64,000 nt of DNA from Halioxenophilus aromaticivorans (lineage in GTDB: Bacteria; Pseudomonadota; Gammaproteobacteria; Pseudomonadales; Cellvibrionaceae): positions 5,022,001 through 5,086,000 of the forward strand of contig NZ_AP031496.1 of NCBI RefSeq assembly GCF_042850945.1, given 5' to 3'. The position numbers were made by a program, and so were the translations under genes. This document shows positions 63,605 to 64,000 of this stretch, one piece after another. Under the pieces are notes generated by a model, which made no database searches, had not been told where the DNA came from, and worked only from the letters and a program-made list of their open reading frames with translations. Each line of letters starts with the position of its first letter. Position 1 is the stretch's first letter.

Positions 63605-64000
63605 ATGCCTGCTTACCGTTCTAAGACTTCCACCGCTGGCCGTAACATGGCCGGTGCCCGCGCCCTGTGGCGTGCCACGGGTATGAAAGACGATGATTTT
63701 CAAAAGCCGATCATCGCGGTAGCCAACTCATTCACCCAGTTTGTGCCCGGCCACGTGCACCTAAAAGACATGGGCCAACTGGTGGCGCGCGAGATCGAAA
63801 AAGCTGGTGGGGTAGCCAAAGAATTTAACACCATTGCCGTGGACGACGGTATCGCCATGGGACACGACGGTATGCTCTACAGCCTGCCCAGTCGCGACAT
63901 CATCGCCGACTCGGTAGAGTATATGGTCAACGCCCACTGCGCCGATGCCCTAGTGTGCATTTCCAATTGCGACAAAATCACCCCCGGAATGCTGATGGCC
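63605..64000 (+). CDS. ilvD: Dihydroxy-acid dehydratase (5' part)
   Basis: The first 132 codons of a dihydroxy-acid dehydratase, running off the window edge. MPAYRSKTSTAGRNMAGARALWRATGM, FTQFVPGHVHLKDMG, NTIAVDDGIAMGHDGMLYSLPSR and VCISNCDKITPGM (Cys122) match the family closely; the enzyme uses a Fe-S cluster. It makes the 2-oxo acids of branched-chain amino-acid synthesis after IlvC. It stands at the end of the window. Confidence 0.95.
   Translation, partial: MPAYRSKTSTAGRNMAGARALWRATGMKDDDFQKPIIAVANSFTQFVPGHVHLKDMGQLVAREIEKAGGVAKEFNTIAVDDGIAMGHDGMLYSLPSRDIIADSVEYMVNAHCADALVCISNCDKITPGMLMA

Noticed and set aside
1..64000. CRISPR arrays, prophage genes, rRNA or tRNA genes
   Set aside because: No repeat-spacer pattern, phage structural gene or complete RNA gene was visible.

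Overview
The window looks like chromosome of a marine-type gammaproteobacterium, probably in or near Cellvibrionaceae (inferred from gene content, not proven). The housekeeping genes resemble Pseudomonas-like genes, with family-typical neighbourhoods: pssA-ilvC/ilvY, nudF-yqiB-cpdA-yqiA-parE next to tolC, msbA-waaA, and argE-argA. Coding density is high on both strands. No rRNA, tRNA, CRISPR array, prophage or complete insertion sequence is visible.

Layout. 0.2-2 kb: a minus-strand operon of an MBL-fold hydrolase, a YgjP-type metalloprotease and a DUF2750 protein. 2.3-4.5 kb: a transmembrane Ser/Thr kinase. 4.7-8.5 kb: pssA, a 665-bp ORF-less group II intron placed directly behind the ilvC terminator, ilvC, and divergent ilvY. 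8.5-12.3 kb: an outer-membrane protein, a long non-coding stretch with a 266-bp palindromic element, a small SutA-like protein, a SprA-family protein, a flagellar-rod-like small protein and an orphan. 12.6-14.5 kb: gloA, ompW and a hotdog thioesterase. 14.5-18.4 kb: an accessory-looking stretch with an M23 peptidase flanked by two copies of a 24-bp palindrome, a Dabb-PASTA fusion and a secreted Cys-rich orphan. 18.7-28.3 kb: a CsgG-like lipoprotein, an aldo/keto reductase, sbcC-sbcD, a rhodanese and a TraF-like outer-membrane protein. 28.8-36 kb: parE, yqiA, cpdA, yqiB, nudF and tolC. 36-41.3 kb: a rhomboid protease, a zinc-finger/TPR membrane protein and a repeat lipoprotein. 41.3-46.3 kb: an ArgO-like exporter with a divergent ArgP-like regulator, GNAT and sulfotransferase genes, then an orphan plus Sel1 lipoprotein pair. 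46.4-50.5 kb: waaA, msbA and a heptosyltransferase. 51-57 kb: ilvE, glnE and a GspE/MshE ATPase. 57.5-60.2 kb: a PAS-GGDEF protein with a degenerate EAL domain. 60.3-64 kb: argE, argA, a brnT toxin with a nonsense-interrupted brnA, and the 5' part of ilvD.

How the genes fit together. ilvC, ilvY, ilvE and ilvD serve branched-chain amino-acid synthesis; argE and argA serve arginine synthesis; glnE tunes glutamine synthetase. msbA, waaA and the heptosyltransferase build the lipid A-core. SbcCD and ParE maintain DNA. The least ordinary signals are the ORF-less group II intron behind a terminator, the palindromic mobile-like element, the M23 segment with duplicated borders, the toxin gene beside a broken antitoxin, and the Dabb-PASTA fusion. 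I see no single large, clearly new multi-gene system.
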